Assembly: GCF_030439915.1 (NCBI RefSeq)
Contig: NZ_JAQFJG010000009.1
Coordinates: 26,128 to 90,127, forward strand
DNA: 64,000 nt
Direction of reading: 5' to 3'
From: Streptococcus sp. SPS1
Lineage (GTDB): Bacteria > Bacillota > Bacilli > Lactobacillales > Streptococcaceae
A model generated the notes under the pieces. The model was given only the letters and a program-made list of their open reading frames with translations. It did not search any database and was not told the origin of the DNA. This document shows, one piece after another, positions 56,588-64,000 of this stretch (positions within the stretch are counted from its first letter, which is position 1; every line of letters begins with the position of its first letter). A program made the translations under genes and the position numbers.

Positions 56588-56983
56588 TTACATACAATTA
56601 CATCTTACTTCTGTTACAGCGCTTGATTTCTTCTCAGAAATCACAGCTTCTAAGTCTTCCAAGTCAGCAAAAGTAAAATCACATTCAGCAATCAAATCAG
56701 CCAACAAGTTCTTAATCCTACGAGAACAAACCTTGTCCTTGATATCTTGGACAAGCAAATCTCGACTTTGATCCAAAGTTAAAAGGGCTGAATAAACAAA
56801 GGACTTGCCTTCTTTTTTTCGAGTCAGACACTCTTTCTCAACCAAACGAGCCAAAAGAGTTTGAATGGTTGACTTGGACCAGTCGAACCGCTCCGCCAGA
56901 ACCCTGATCAAATCCGTACTGGTCTGCTCTCCTTGCATCCAAATAATCTTCATGACCTGCCATTCTGCATCTGAAATCTGCAT
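56588..56983 (-). CDS. copY: Copper-responsive repressor CopY
   Basis: 131 residues from ATG 56983, with GGAGG at proper distance; a 10-codon longer frame overlaps an operator. Winged helix (SDAEWQVMKIIWMQGEQTSTDLI ... KSTIQTLLARLVEK) of the BlaI/CopY family. The C-terminus RCNCM gives one C-x-C (128/130), not the CxCx4CxC of Enterococcus. Zn keeps it bound to DNA, Cu+ releases it. First gene of copY-cupA-copA. Confidence 0.97.
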   Translation of the reverse strand: MQISDAEWQVMKIIWMQGEQTSTDLIRVLAERFDWSKSTIQTLLARLVEKECLTRKKEGKSFVYSALLTLDQSRDLLVQDIKDKVCSRRIKNLLADLIAECDFTFADLEDLEAVISEKKSSAVTEVRCNCM

Positions 56984-57001
56984 AATCACACCTCCAAAAT
57001 C

Positions 57002-57053
57002 TACATTTGTCAATTACATTAAATAGTATACTCTTAAAATCTACATTTGTCAA
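57002..57053 (-). promoter_or_regulatory. cop promoter with two CopY operators
   Basis: GACAAATGTA boxes (57011-57002 and 57051-57042) match the cop box KACANNTGTA. One overlaps the -35 TTGACA (57053-57048); spacer 17 bp, -10 TATACT (57030-57025). Confidence 0.95.
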
Positions 57054-57106
57054 TTATAAAATTCAAATATTTCTCTTTTTTTAAAATCTTTATTTCAAAA
57101 GTGTTT

Positions 57107-57264
57107 ATACTCAATGAAAATCAAAAAGCAAACTAGGAAGCTAGCCGCAGGTTGCTCAAAGCACTGCTTTGAGGTTGTAGATAGAACTGACAAAGTCAGC
57201 TCAAAACACTGTTTTGAGGTTGCAGATAGAGCTGACGTGGTTTGAAGAGATTTTCGAAGAGTAT
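57107..57264 (-). repeat. BOX element, reverse, with inner boxB copies
   Basis: ATACTCAATGAAAATCAAAA to TTTTCGAAGAGTAT; two inner boxB-like stretches (GCTCAAAGCACTGCTTTGAGG and GCTCAAAACACTGTTTTGAGG halves) separated by TGACAAAGTCA. Confidence 0.92.
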
Positions 57265-57271
57265 AAAACAC

Positions 57272-57301
57272 AAGCAAAAACCTCCACATCAAGTGGAGGC
57301 A
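57272..57301 (-). terminator. lctO terminator
   Basis: GCCTCCAC-TTGAT-GTGGAGG-TTTTT on the minus strand, after the lctO stop at 57312. Confidence 0.93.
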
Positions 57302-57311
57302 AGCTGTTTTA

Positions 57312-58448
57312 TCAATACAATTTTAAGTCACGAGGGTCAACTGGGAAAGTTGGGTTGTATGGGTTGTGACGAAGCTTGAAGTGTTTGACATCTTCAATCG
57401 TCTGAGTTCCAGACAACTGCATGACTGTCTTCAATTCCGCATTCAAGTGTTCAAAGACTTGACGCACACCAACACTACCGCCGAGAGCCAAGCCATAGAT
57501 AACCGGGCGACCAATAGCTACCAAGTCTGCTCCTGAAGCCAAGGCTTTAAAGACATGTTGACCACGACGAACACCAGAGTCAAAGACAATTGGCACACGT
57601 TTGTCAACTGCTTCTGCCACTTCTTGAAGCGAGTCAAAGGCAGCTGGTCCACCGTCGATTTGACGACCACCGTGGTTGGTTACCCAGATACCAGAAGCTC
57701 CCGCAGCAAGCGAACGTTCAACATCCTCACGGCATTGTGGTCCCTTGACATAAACAGGAAGTCCAGAGTATTCAGCGATAAATTCTACATCACGTGGAGA
57801 CAAGCGTTGTTTAGCTGATTTGTAAACAAAGTCCATTGATTTACCAGCACCTTCTGGCAGGTATTCTTCAACAATCGGCATGCCAACTGGGAAGACAAAA
57901 CCATTACGCTTATCAACCTCACGATTACCCCCTACAGTAGCATCTGCCGTCAAGACAATCGCTTTGTAGCCTTCAGCCTTCACACGATCCATGATGTGGC
58001 GGTTAATGCCATCATCCTTACTAAAGTAAAATTGGAACCAGTGAGGTGTCCCTTGAAGAGCTTCCGTAATTTCAGGAAGATCGACAGTAGAGTAAGAACT
58101 GGTTGTATAGAGGGAACCAAACTCATGAACACCACGCGCAGTCGCCACTTCACCCTGTTCATTTGCCAATTTATGAGCCGCAACAGGCGCCATAATGATT
58201 GGTGAAGACAATTTTTCACCTGCAAATTCAATCTCTGTACTTGGATTTTCTACATTGCAAAGCGTATGCGGAACGATGAGTTTGTGGTTAAAGGCGCGGA
58301 TATTCTCACGCAAAGTGAAAGTATCTTCCGCCCCACTAGCGATATAGCCAAATGCTGCTTTAGGAATCACTTGTTGCGCCATTGGCTCCAAATCATAGGT
58401 ATTGATGAAATCTACATGACCTTCTGCATTGCTTGTTTTGTATGACAT
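57312..58448 (-). CDS. lctO: L-lactate oxidase
   Basis: 378 residues of the FMN-dependent alpha-hydroxyacid oxidase family. FMN motifs and the active site GIWVTNHGGRQIDG (His and Arg), VFDSGVRRGQHVFKALASGAD follow the usual order. It oxidises L-lactate with O2 to pyruvate and H2O2. Together with SpxB it turns lactate into acetyl phosphate and gives peroxide. A cre site lies just upstream of AGGAGG. Confidence 0.96.
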   Translation of the reverse strand: MSYKTSNAEGHVDFINTYDLEPMAQQVIPKAAFGYIASGAEDTFTLRENIRAFNHKLIVPHTLCNVENPSTEIEFAGEKLSSPIIMAPVAAHKLANEQGEVATARGVHEFGSLYTTSSYSTVDLPEITEALQGTPHWFQFYFSKDDGINRHIMDRVKAEGYKAIVLTADATVGGNREVDKRNGFVFPVGMPIVEEYLPEGAGKSMDFVYKSAKQRLSPRDVEFIAEYSGLPVYVKGPQCREDVERSLAAGASGIWVTNHGGRQIDGGPAAFDSLQEVAEAVDKRVPIVFDSGVRRGQHVFKALASGADLVAIGRPVIYGLALGGSVGVRQVFEHLNAELKTVMQLSGTQTIEDVKHFKLRHNPYNPTFPVDPRDLKLY

Positions 58449-58466
58449 AAAATGCCCTCCTTGATA

Positions 58467-58480
58467 AGTAAGCGTTTACT
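58467..58480. promoter_or_regulatory. cre site at lctO
   Basis: AGTAAGCGTTTACT, a near-perfect CcpA palindrome, 15-30 bp upstream of the lctO start. The -10 to which it belongs is not clear. Confidence 0.75.
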
Positions 58481-58663
58481 TTGTATATTACAAAAATATC
58501 TTAACTCTTTTTTCAAAACTTTTCAAATATTTTGTTTGGAGATTTCAGAAATTTTATGTCTATGATAAAAAATCCTTATAACGGCAATAAAAAATAGATA
58601 TTATCCAAAAAAGATTTTAAGTGCTACAATAACTGTATTATTTCTAGATAGGAGGTTCTATTT

Positions 58664-59344
58664 TTGGATTGGTCCATTGTTGAACAATATCTACCACTAT
58701 ATCAAAAGGCATTTCTTCTAACCCTGCATATTGCAGTTTGGGGAATTTTGGGATCCTTTCTGCTCGGTTTAATCGTTAGTATCATCCGGCATTATCGAAT
58801 TCCCGTTTTGGCGCAAGTAGCGACAGCCTACATTGAATTGTCACGCAACACACCCCTTTTGATTCAACTTTTCTTTCTCTATTTCGGTCTTCCTAGAGTA
58901 GGGATTGTCCTATCTTCAGAAGTCTGTGCCACTTTAGGACTGGTCTTTTTAGGAGGCTCCTATATGGCAGAATCTTTCCGAAGTGGGCTGGAAGCCGTTA
59001 GTCAAACCCAGCAGGAGATTGGATTAGCTATCGGTCTGACACCTATACAGGTCTTTCGCTATGTGGTTCTGCCGCAAGCAACAGCGGTGGCCCTACCGTC
59101 TTTTAGTGCCAATGTCATTTTCCTCATCAAGGAAACCTCTGTTTTCTCAGCAGTAGCTTTGGCCGACCTCATGTACGTCGCCAAAGACTTGATTGGGCTC
59201 TACTATGAAACAGACATCGCGCTTGCTATGTTGGTAGTTGCTTATCTAATCATGCTGCTACCTATCTCACTGGTCTTTAGCTGGATAGAAAGGAGGCTCC
59301 GCCATGCAGGATTCGGGAATCCAAGTACTCTTTCAGGGAAATAA
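58664..59344 (+). CDS. Polar amino-acid ABC permease 1
   Basis: 226 residues from TTG 58664, with AGGAGG eight bases before. HisM-type permease: about five helices, start LPLYQKAFLLTLHIAVWGI, the TPLLIQLFFLYFGLP motif, and the EAA loop EIGLAIGLTPIQVFRYVVLPQA. It forms a membrane pair with the next permease, which it overlaps by 41 bp. Confidence 0.93.
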   Translation: MDWSIVEQYLPLYQKAFLLTLHIAVWGILGSFLLGLIVSIIRHYRIPVLAQVATAYIELSRNTPLLIQLFFLYFGLPRVGIVLSSEVCATLGLVFLGGSYMAESFRSGLEAVSQTQQEIGLAIGLTPIQVFRYVVLPQATAVALPSFSANVIFLIKETSVFSAVALADLMYVAKDLIGLYYETDIALAMLVVAYLIMLLPISLVFSWIERRLRHAGFGNPSTLSGK

Positions 59345-59981
59345 TCTCTTGAGAATCTTACAGGGATTGGGCGTTACGATTGGTATATCCATCCTTTCTG
59401 TCCTCTTATCCATGATGTTCGGAACAGTCATGGGAATCATCATGACCTCCCATTCTAGAATCATACGATTTTTAACACGATTGTATCTGGAATTTATCCG
59501 TATCATGCCCCAGCTGGTGTTGCTCTTCATCGTTTACTTTGGCTTAGCTCGAAACTTTAATATCAATATCTCAGGTGAGACTTCAGCTATTATCGTTTTT
59601 ACCCTCTGGGGAACAGCTGAAATGGGAGACTTGGTACGTGGAGCCATTACTTCCCTCCCTAAGCATCAGTTTGAAAGTGGACAGGCACTAGGCTTAACCA
59701 ATGTTCAACTTTACTACCACATCATCATCCCACAGGTCTTGAGAAGACTGCTACCGCAAGCCATCAACCTTGTCACTCGGATGATTAAAACCACTTCCTT
59801 AGTTGTTTTGATTGGGGTTGTGGAAGTGACCAAAGTTGGACAACAAATCATCGATAGCAATCGCTTAACCATCCCAACCGCTTCCTTCTGGATTTATGGA
59901 ACCATTCTGGTCTTGTATTTCGCAGTCTGCTTTCCTATTTCCAAACTATCCACTCACTTAGAAAAACATTGGAGGAACTAA
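59304..59981 (+). CDS. Polar amino-acid ABC permease 2
   Basis: 225 residues, AGGAGG before the ATG. HisQ/HisM type with FIRIMPQLVLLFIVYFGLA and the EAA loop QALGLTNVQLYYHIIIPQVLRR. Adjacent ATPase starts directly after the stop. The overlap with permease 1 implies coupled translation. Confidence 0.93.
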   Translation: MQDSGIQVLFQGNNLLRILQGLGVTIGISILSVLLSMMFGTVMGIIMTSHSRIIRFLTRLYLEFIRIMPQLVLLFIVYFGLARNFNINISGETSAIIVFTLWGTAEMGDLVRGAITSLPKHQFESGQALGLTNVQLYYHIIIPQVLRRLLPQAINLVTRMIKTTSLVVLIGVVEVTKVGQQIIDSNRLTIPTASFWIYGTILVLYFAVCFPISKLSTHLEKHWRN

Positions 59982-60740
59982 ATGTCTGAAACTATCTTAG
60001 AAATCAAGGAACTAAAAAAATCCTTCGGAGACAATCCCATCCTCCAAGGTCTATCCCTGCAAATCAAAAAAGGAGAAGTTGTGGTTATCCTAGGGCCATC
60101 TGGTTGTGGGAAAAGTACCCTACTTCGTTGCCTCAACGGCTTAGAAAGTATTCAAGGTGGAGATATTCTTCTGGATGGCCAGTCCATTATTGGCAATCAG
60201 AAAGATTTTCACCTAGTTCGCCAAAAGATTGGCATGGTCTTTCAAAGTTATGAACTCTTTCCCCATCTGGATGTCTTACAAAACCTCATCCTAGGCCCTA
60301 TCAAGGCTCAGGGAAGGGACAAGAAGGAAGTAACGGAAGAAGCTTTGCAACTACTGGAACGTGTTGATTTGCTAGACAAACAACATAGCTTTGCCCGTCA
60401 ATTATCTGGTGGACAGAAGCAACGGGTTGCAATTGTTCGTGCCCTCCTCATGCACCCAGAAATTATCCTCTTTGACGAAGTGACTGCTTCGCTTGATCCA
60501 GAAATGGTGCGTGAGGTGCTGGAACTTATCAATGATTTGGCCCAAGAAGGTCGCACCATGATTTTAGTAACCCATGAAATGCAGTTTGCCCAAGCTATTG
60601 CCGATCGGATTATCTTCCTAGACCAAGGAAAAATCGCTGAAGAAGGAACGGCTCAAGCCTTCTTTACCAATCCTCAAACTAAACGAGCCCAGGAATTTTT
60701 AAACGTCTTTGACTTTAGCCAATTTGGCTCATATCTATAA
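59982..60740 (+). CDS. Polar amino-acid ABC ATPase
   Basis: 252 residues: Walker A GPSGCGKST, Q-loop MVFQSYELFPH, signature LSGGQKQR, Walker B IILFDEVTASLDP (Val in place of the more usual Pro), H-loop VTHEMQ. GlnQ/HisP group. Start codon follows the permease stop with no gap; GGAGG lies inside its end. Confidence 0.95.
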   Translation: MSETILEIKELKKSFGDNPILQGLSLQIKKGEVVVILGPSGCGKSTLLRCLNGLESIQGGDILLDGQSIIGNQKDFHLVRQKIGMVFQSYELFPHLDVLQNLILGPIKAQGRDKKEVTEEALQLLERVDLLDKQHSFARQLSGGQKQRVAIVRALLMHPEIILFDEVTASLDPEMVREVLELINDLAQEGRTMILVTHEMQFAQAIADRIIFLDQGKIAEEGTAQAFFTNPQTKRAQEFLNVFDFSQFGSYL

Positions 60741-60751
60741 AGGAGATTTTT

Positions 60752-61618
60752 ATGAAACTACTCAAACCACTCTTAACTGTTTTGGCTCTTGCATTTGCCC
60801 TTATCTTTGTCACAGCTTGTAGCTCAGGTGGAAATGGTGGTGCATCGTCAGGTAAAACCACTGCCAAGGCTCGCACAATCGATGAAATCAAAAAAAGCGG
60901 TGAGCTACGAGTCGCCGTATTTGGAGACAAAAAACCCTTTGGCTACGTTGACAATGACGGTTCTTACCAAGGTTACGATATTGAACTTGGGAACCAATTA
61001 GCACAAGACCTTGGGGTGAAGGTTAAATACGTTTCAGTCGACGCTGCCAACCGTGCTGAATACTTGATTTCAAACAAGGTAGATATTACCCTTGCCAACT
61101 TTACAGTAACTGACGAACGTAAGAAACAAGTTGATTTTGCCCTTCCATATATGAAAGTTTCTCTGGGTGTCGTATCACCTAAGACTGGTCTCATTACAGA
61201 CGTCAAACAACTTGAAGGTAAAACCTTGATTGTCACAAAAGGAACGACCGCTGAAACTTATTTTGAGAAAAATCACCCAGAAGTAAAACTCCAAAAATAC
61301 GACCAATATAGCGATGCCTACCAAGCCCTTCTTGACGGACGTGGAGATGCCTTTTCAACTGACAATACGGAAGTTCTAGCTTGGGCGCTTGAAAATAAAG
61401 GCTTTGAAGTAGGAATTACTTCCCTCGGTAATCCAGATACCATTGCGGCAGCAGTTCAAAAAGGCAACCAAGAATTGCTAGACTTCATCAATAAAGATAT
61501 TGAAAAATTAGGTAAGGAAAACTTCTTCCACAAGGCCTATGAAAAAACACTTCACCCAACCTACGGTGACGCTGCTAAAGCAGATGACCTAGTTGTTGAG
61601 GGTGGAAAAGTCGACTAA
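60752..61618 (+). CDS. Polar amino-acid binding lipoprotein
   Basis: 288 residues. Lipobox VTAC (Cys ~24) after a hydrophobic signal, a Gly/Ser linker, then a type II binding fold: IKKSGELRVAVFGDKKPFGYVDNDGSYQGYDIELG, NRAEYLISNKVDITLANFTVTDERKKQVDFA. The pattern suggests a Glu/Asp/Gln or related substrate, but the exact ligand is open. AAGGAGA precedes the ATG. Confidence 0.94.
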   Translation: MKLLKPLLTVLALAFALIFVTACSSGGNGGASSGKTTAKARTIDEIKKSGELRVAVFGDKKPFGYVDNDGSYQGYDIELGNQLAQDLGVKVKYVSVDAANRAEYLISNKVDITLANFTVTDERKKQVDFALPYMKVSLGVVSPKTGLITDVKQLEGKTLIVTKGTTAETYFEKNHPEVKLQKYDQYSDAYQALLDGRGDAFSTDNTEVLAWALENKGFEVGITSLGNPDTIAAAVQKGNQELLDFINKDIEKLGKENFFHKAYEKTLHPTYGDAAKADDLVVEGGKVD

Positions 61619-61676
61619 TACTCTTCGAAAATCACAAAAAGAAATCAGGTAATCCTAGTGACTACCTGATTTTCTA
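61619..61676. terminator. Bidirectional terminator after a boxA scrap
   Basis: AAATCAGGTA...TACCTGATTT (61642-61672) with T-rich flank serves the ABC operon and the convergent pyrE. 61619-61635 (ATACTCTTCGAAAATCA) is the start of a BOX element without the rest. Confidence 0.85.
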
Positions 61677-61680
61677 TGTC

Positions 61681-62313
61681 TTAAGCATTTTGCCAATTTT
61701 CTTGGTCTTCTTTAAAGCGTTTTAGAAGATCAAGGCCTTCTGGTGTGATATAGCCTTCTTCTTGGGCTAGATGGATGAGTTCGCTGTAGTTTGAAAGTGT
61801 GACTAACTTAACACCAGCATCCGCAAAGTTCTTATCCGCTTTTGGCAACTGATAGCTGAAAATTGCTACTACTCCAAGCACATCTGCTCCTTCGCGTTTA
61901 GCGGCTGCTACGGCCTCGAGAACAGAACCACCTGTTGAAATAAGGTCTTCAATCACTACCATTTTTTGACCTTGAGCTACCCGACCTTCGATTTGGTTAC
62001 CAGCTCCGTGGTCTTTTGGTTTGCTACGGATGTAGGCAAAAGGCAAGTCCATCTTATCAGCAATGATGGCTCCGTGAGGAATCCCTGCTGTCGCAGTTCC
62101 TGCAATCACCTCAACCTCAGGAAAGGCTTCTTTGATAGCTTCCACAAAGCCATTTTCAATTAGGGTACGAGTTTCTGGATAGGCTAGTGTCACACGATTA
62201 TCAGTATAAATCGGTGACTTGATACCAGATGCCCAAGTGAAAGGCTCCTCTGGTTTGAGGTAAACGGCTTGGATTTTCAAGAGGTGGCTAGCGATATCTT
62301 TAGCAAGTGTCAT
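61681..62313 (-). CDS. pyrE: Orotate phosphoribosyltransferase
   Basis: 210 residues with PRPP loop [17 protein letters not shown], the substrate motif KSPIYTDNR and RSKPKDHG. It makes OMP from orotate. AGGAG precedes the ATG. It is 33 bp after pyrF, under the same PyrR attenuator. Confidence 0.97.
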   Translation of the reverse strand: MTLAKDIASHLLKIQAVYLKPEEPFTWASGIKSPIYTDNRVTLAYPETRTLIENGFVEAIKEAFPEVEVIAGTATAGIPHGAIIADKMDLPFAYIRSKPKDHGAGNQIEGRVAQGQKMVVIEDLISTGGSVLEAVAAAKREGADVLGVVAIFSYQLPKADKNFADAGVKLVTLSNYSELIHLAQEEGYITPEGLDLLKRFKEDQENWQNA

Positions 62314-62346
62314 GGTATTCTCCTTTTATTTTTCTAATCTATTTCT

Positions 62347-63048
62347 TTAATTCCAGTCCTGTGTCCATTCATCCTTGATGGCATGATAAGCTGCAACAGG
62401 ATCCTCAGCTTGGGTAATGGGACGTCCCACTACGATATAGTCACTGCCGATTTGATAGGCATCAGCAGGTGTCATGACGCGTTTTTGGTCTCCAACTGCA
62501 GCACCTGCTGGACGAATCCCCGGTGTCAGACAGATAAAATCTGGATTGGTAGCCTGCTTGATGACTTGTACTTCCTGAGCCGAGCAAACGACACCATCTA
62601 ATCCCGCTTCAGCTGTCTTCTTGGCATAATGAATCACAGACTCTTGCAGGCTGGTTTGGATATTTTGAAACTCCTGCATCTGGACTTCTGACGTTGATGT
62701 GAGCTGAGTGACAGCGATCAATTTAGCTTGACTTCCAAGACCTTCACGCGCAGCCTTCATCATCTCTACACCACCAGCCGCATGAACATTGGTCATATCT
62801 ACACCAAGCTGAGACAGGACCTTCATAGCTGATTTGACTGTATTGGGAATGTCATGCAGCTTGAGATCCAAAAAGACACTGTGACCCAAGCCTTTCAAGT
62901 AGGACACAATCTCAGGCCCCGTTGCGTAATAAAGCTCCATCCCTACCTTGAGATAAAGGCTTTCTTCTGCTGGGAAAAGAGCTAAAAATTCCTTGACCGC
63001 CTCAAAACTAGGAAAATCAAGAGCAATGACTGGACGATGTTCTCGCAT
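62347..63048 (-). CDS. pyrF: Orotidine-5'-phosphate decarboxylase
   Basis: 233 residues: [14 protein letters not shown], active site [11 protein letters not shown] (Lys-Asp-x-Lys), THVHAAGG-like TNVHAAGG, and TPGIRPAG phosphate loop. It decarboxylates OMP to UMP, the last step of de novo UMP synthesis. AGGAG lies before the ATG. Confidence 0.97.
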   Translation of the reverse strand: MREHRPVIALDFPSFEAVKEFLALFPAEESLYLKVGMELYYATGPEIVSYLKGLGHSVFLDLKLHDIPNTVKSAMKVLSQLGVDMTNVHAAGGVEMMKAAREGLGSQAKLIAVTQLTSTSEVQMQEFQNIQTSLQESVIHYAKKTAEAGLDGVVCSAQEVQVIKQATNPDFICLTPGIRPAGAAVGDQKRVMTPADAYQIGSDYIVVGRPITQAEDPVAAYHAIKDEWTQDWN

Positions 63049-63101
63049 AGTTTTCTCCTTTTACCTTTGCTAGTGAGAGAGTCTGGCCACAAGAAGCCAC
63101 G

Positions 63102-63205
63102 AAAAAAGGAACCTGCCAACAGCAAGGTTCCACGAAAAATGGGTAGTCTTCACCCTTTCACCGTCTAACCTTAGCTGCCTCTCTGGACTGCTTTAAAGGT
63201 TTTCT
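63102..63205 (-). ncRNA. PyrR-type pyrimidine attenuator
   Basis: Minus strand holds the PyrR-binding loop region CAGTCCAGAGAGGCAGCTAAGG (around 63171-63191), then a terminator GGAACC...GGTTCC with six T (63131-63102). UMP-bound PyrR should favour the terminator and switch off pyrFE. Confidence 0.88.
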
Positions 63206-63208
63206 ATT

Positions 63209-63237
63209 ATTCTATTATTTCTACTAGCACTTGTCAA
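63209..63237 (-). promoter_or_regulatory. pyrFE promoter
   Basis: TTGACA (63237-63232), 17-bp spacer, TAGAAT (63214-63209), on the minus strand. Confidence 0.85.
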
Positions 63238-63279
63238 GTAAAAACATGATTTAATCAACCCCATTCCCTACATCTCAGA

Positions 63280-63519
63280 TTACTTTTTCAGAATATATTT
63301 TTTCTTACTACTATCACTCTTTTTATCCCAAATTTTCATATTACTAAACACAGCCACTAGAATATTTCCAAATAGAAAGGTTCCTATCACCCAATATATG
63401 GACTCAGTTGTTAGGTATTGTCGATCCAAGCCATCCTTTAAATGGAATAGTATAACTGTTTGGTTAACAATCAAAAAGGTTGGCCAGAAACTTTTTTTGA
63501 AAAAAGTAGACATTTTCAT
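63280..63519 (-). CDS. Small two-helix membrane protein
   Basis: About 79 residues from ATG 63519 (another at 63513); the frame runs on upstream through a BOX element, which would add a BOX-coded N-terminus to 63618. Two hydrophobic stretches (FWPTFLIVNQTVILFHL, YWVIGTFLFGNILVAVF) are followed by a Lys-rich tail. No clear Shine-Dalgarno. Family not recognised; it may be a remnant. Confidence 0.5.
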   Translation of the reverse strand: MKMSTFFKKSFWPTFLIVNQTVILFHLKDGLDRQYLTTESIYWVIGTFLFGNILVAVFSNMKIWDKKSDSSKKKYILKK

Positions 63520-63546
63520 TATTTGTTGCCACTTTCTGTAAGGTGA

Positions 63547-63650
63547 ATACTCAATAAGAGTCAAAAAGCAAACTAGGAAGTTAGCCTTAAGCTGTACTTG
63601 AGTACGGTAAGGCGACACTGACGTGGTTTGAAGAGATTTTTGAAGAGTAT
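63547..63650 (-). repeat. BOX element without boxB, reverse
   Basis: ATACTCAATAAGAGTCAAAA to TTTTTGAAGAGTAT with the GTACGGTAAGGCGACACTG core; diverged boxA and boxC joined directly. Confidence 0.9.
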
Positions 63651-63694
63651 AAGATTAGTATACTACTAGGCAAGCAAATAAGCAACTAATATAG

Positions 63695-64000
63695 TTAATT
63701 AAAACAAGAGCAGGACGAAAGAGCCTCAAAAAAAGTATTGCAACTTGGTAATACCTTTTTGAGGTGCTTTTTGATATGAGCCCATGTTTTCTCAATAGGA
63801 TTGTACTCAGGTGAGTAGGGAGGAAGAGGTAAAAGTTTATGCCCAAACTCTTCACACAAGAGTTCTATCTTAGCCATTCTATGGAATCTTGCATTATCCA
63901 TAATAATAACTGATGGTGTATTTAATGTTGGTAAGAGAAACTTCTGAAACCAAGCTTCAAAAAAGTCGCTCGTCATTGTTTCTTGGTAAGTCATTGGAGC
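63695..64000 (-). mobile_element. IS630-Spn1-type transposase ORF2, 3' end
   Basis: The frame is open to the window edge, about 101 codons. It shows the second and third catalytic residues of the IS630/Tc1 DDE fold: IIMDNARFHR (Asp) and PPYSPEYNPIEKTWAHIKK (Glu), then a normal C-terminus ending CFN. ORF1 and the other IS end lie beyond the window. The nearby 17343-17597 remnant is a related ORF1. The 42 bp up to the BOX element (63651-63694) should include the IS terminus. Confidence 0.9.

Noticed and set aside
57095..57292. A 65-codon minus-strand frame over a BOX element
   Set aside because: It is BOX sequence read through and has no ribosome site.
63655..63855. A 66-codon minus-strand frame at the IS630 end
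   Set aside because: It lies over the IS630 transposase frame, which has the DDE motifs.

Overview
The window looks like a chromosomal segment of Streptococcus pneumoniae or a very close Mitis-group relative. Low-GC firmicute codon use, BOX dispersed repeats (six copies), IS630-Spn1-like DNA and a run of diagnostic genes support this: spxB, lctO, the copY-cupA-copA copper operon whose CopY ends C-x-C-M, a 463-residue PgdA whose metal and catalytic residues fall at D275/H326/H330/D391/H417, and the livJHMGF and ptsG loci. From memory, glyQS-pgdA and metK are far apart in reference pneumococci, so the 15.9-24.6 kb block may mark a rearrangement or a non-pneumococcal sister species.

Layout. 0-5 kb: an overlapping operon (DUF2829/Tad2-like, SDR, Nudix, orphan PEP-utiliser domain, ASCH), an aldo/keto reductase, and a PadR regulator with a membrane protein. 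5-10.4 kb: metG and a MacAB-like efflux system. 10.6-15.8 kb: gor, bioY, a PC4-like ssDNA-binding protein, the rimM-trmD-ATP-cone operon and an alpha/beta hydrolase. 15.9-24.6 kb: a frameshifted mazG, decayed insertion sequences, DUF896, glyS, glyQ, a putative zinc peptidase, all behind a glycine T-box; then an aldo/keto reductase and pgdA. 24.6-34.9 kb: metK under an SMK (SAM-III) riboswitch, a DEAD helicase, an EEP-family hydrolase, ptsG, ftsEX-prfB and a CBS-ACT protein. 35-40 kb: a tandem repeat array and the branched-chain amino-acid transporter. 40-46.5 kb: ylbG, clpP (CtsR box), upp, a dCMP deaminase, TetR/DegV, an HI0933 flavoprotein, DUF1697, a TipA-like MerR. 46.5-51.6 kb: an NSS symporter, manA, a 6-phospho-beta-glucosidase, a 51-residue membrane protein and a VOC protein. 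51.8-58.5 kb: spxB, copper export and lctO. 58.6-64 kb: a polar amino-acid ABC transporter, pyrEF behind a PyrR attenuator, a small membrane protein and the end of an IS630 transposase.

How genes work together. LctO turns lactate into pyruvate and SpxB turns pyruvate into acetyl phosphate, both releasing H2O2; CcpA-type cre sites lie by both genes and by ptsG, and copper export and glutathione reductase help limit the resulting stress. pgdA, ftsEX and manA serve envelope growth and cell division; metG, metK, glyQS, prfB, trmD and rimM serve translation.

The most unusual signals are RNA-level. The metK SMK riboswitch has its P3 helix opened by two 129-bp tandem repeats. A putative zinc peptidase is the first gene of the glycine T-box operon. 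A roughly 54-bp array of small hairpins follows livF. Several intrinsic terminators run straight into extended -10 promoters. All assignments rest on reading the sequence and on recall of families; no search was run.
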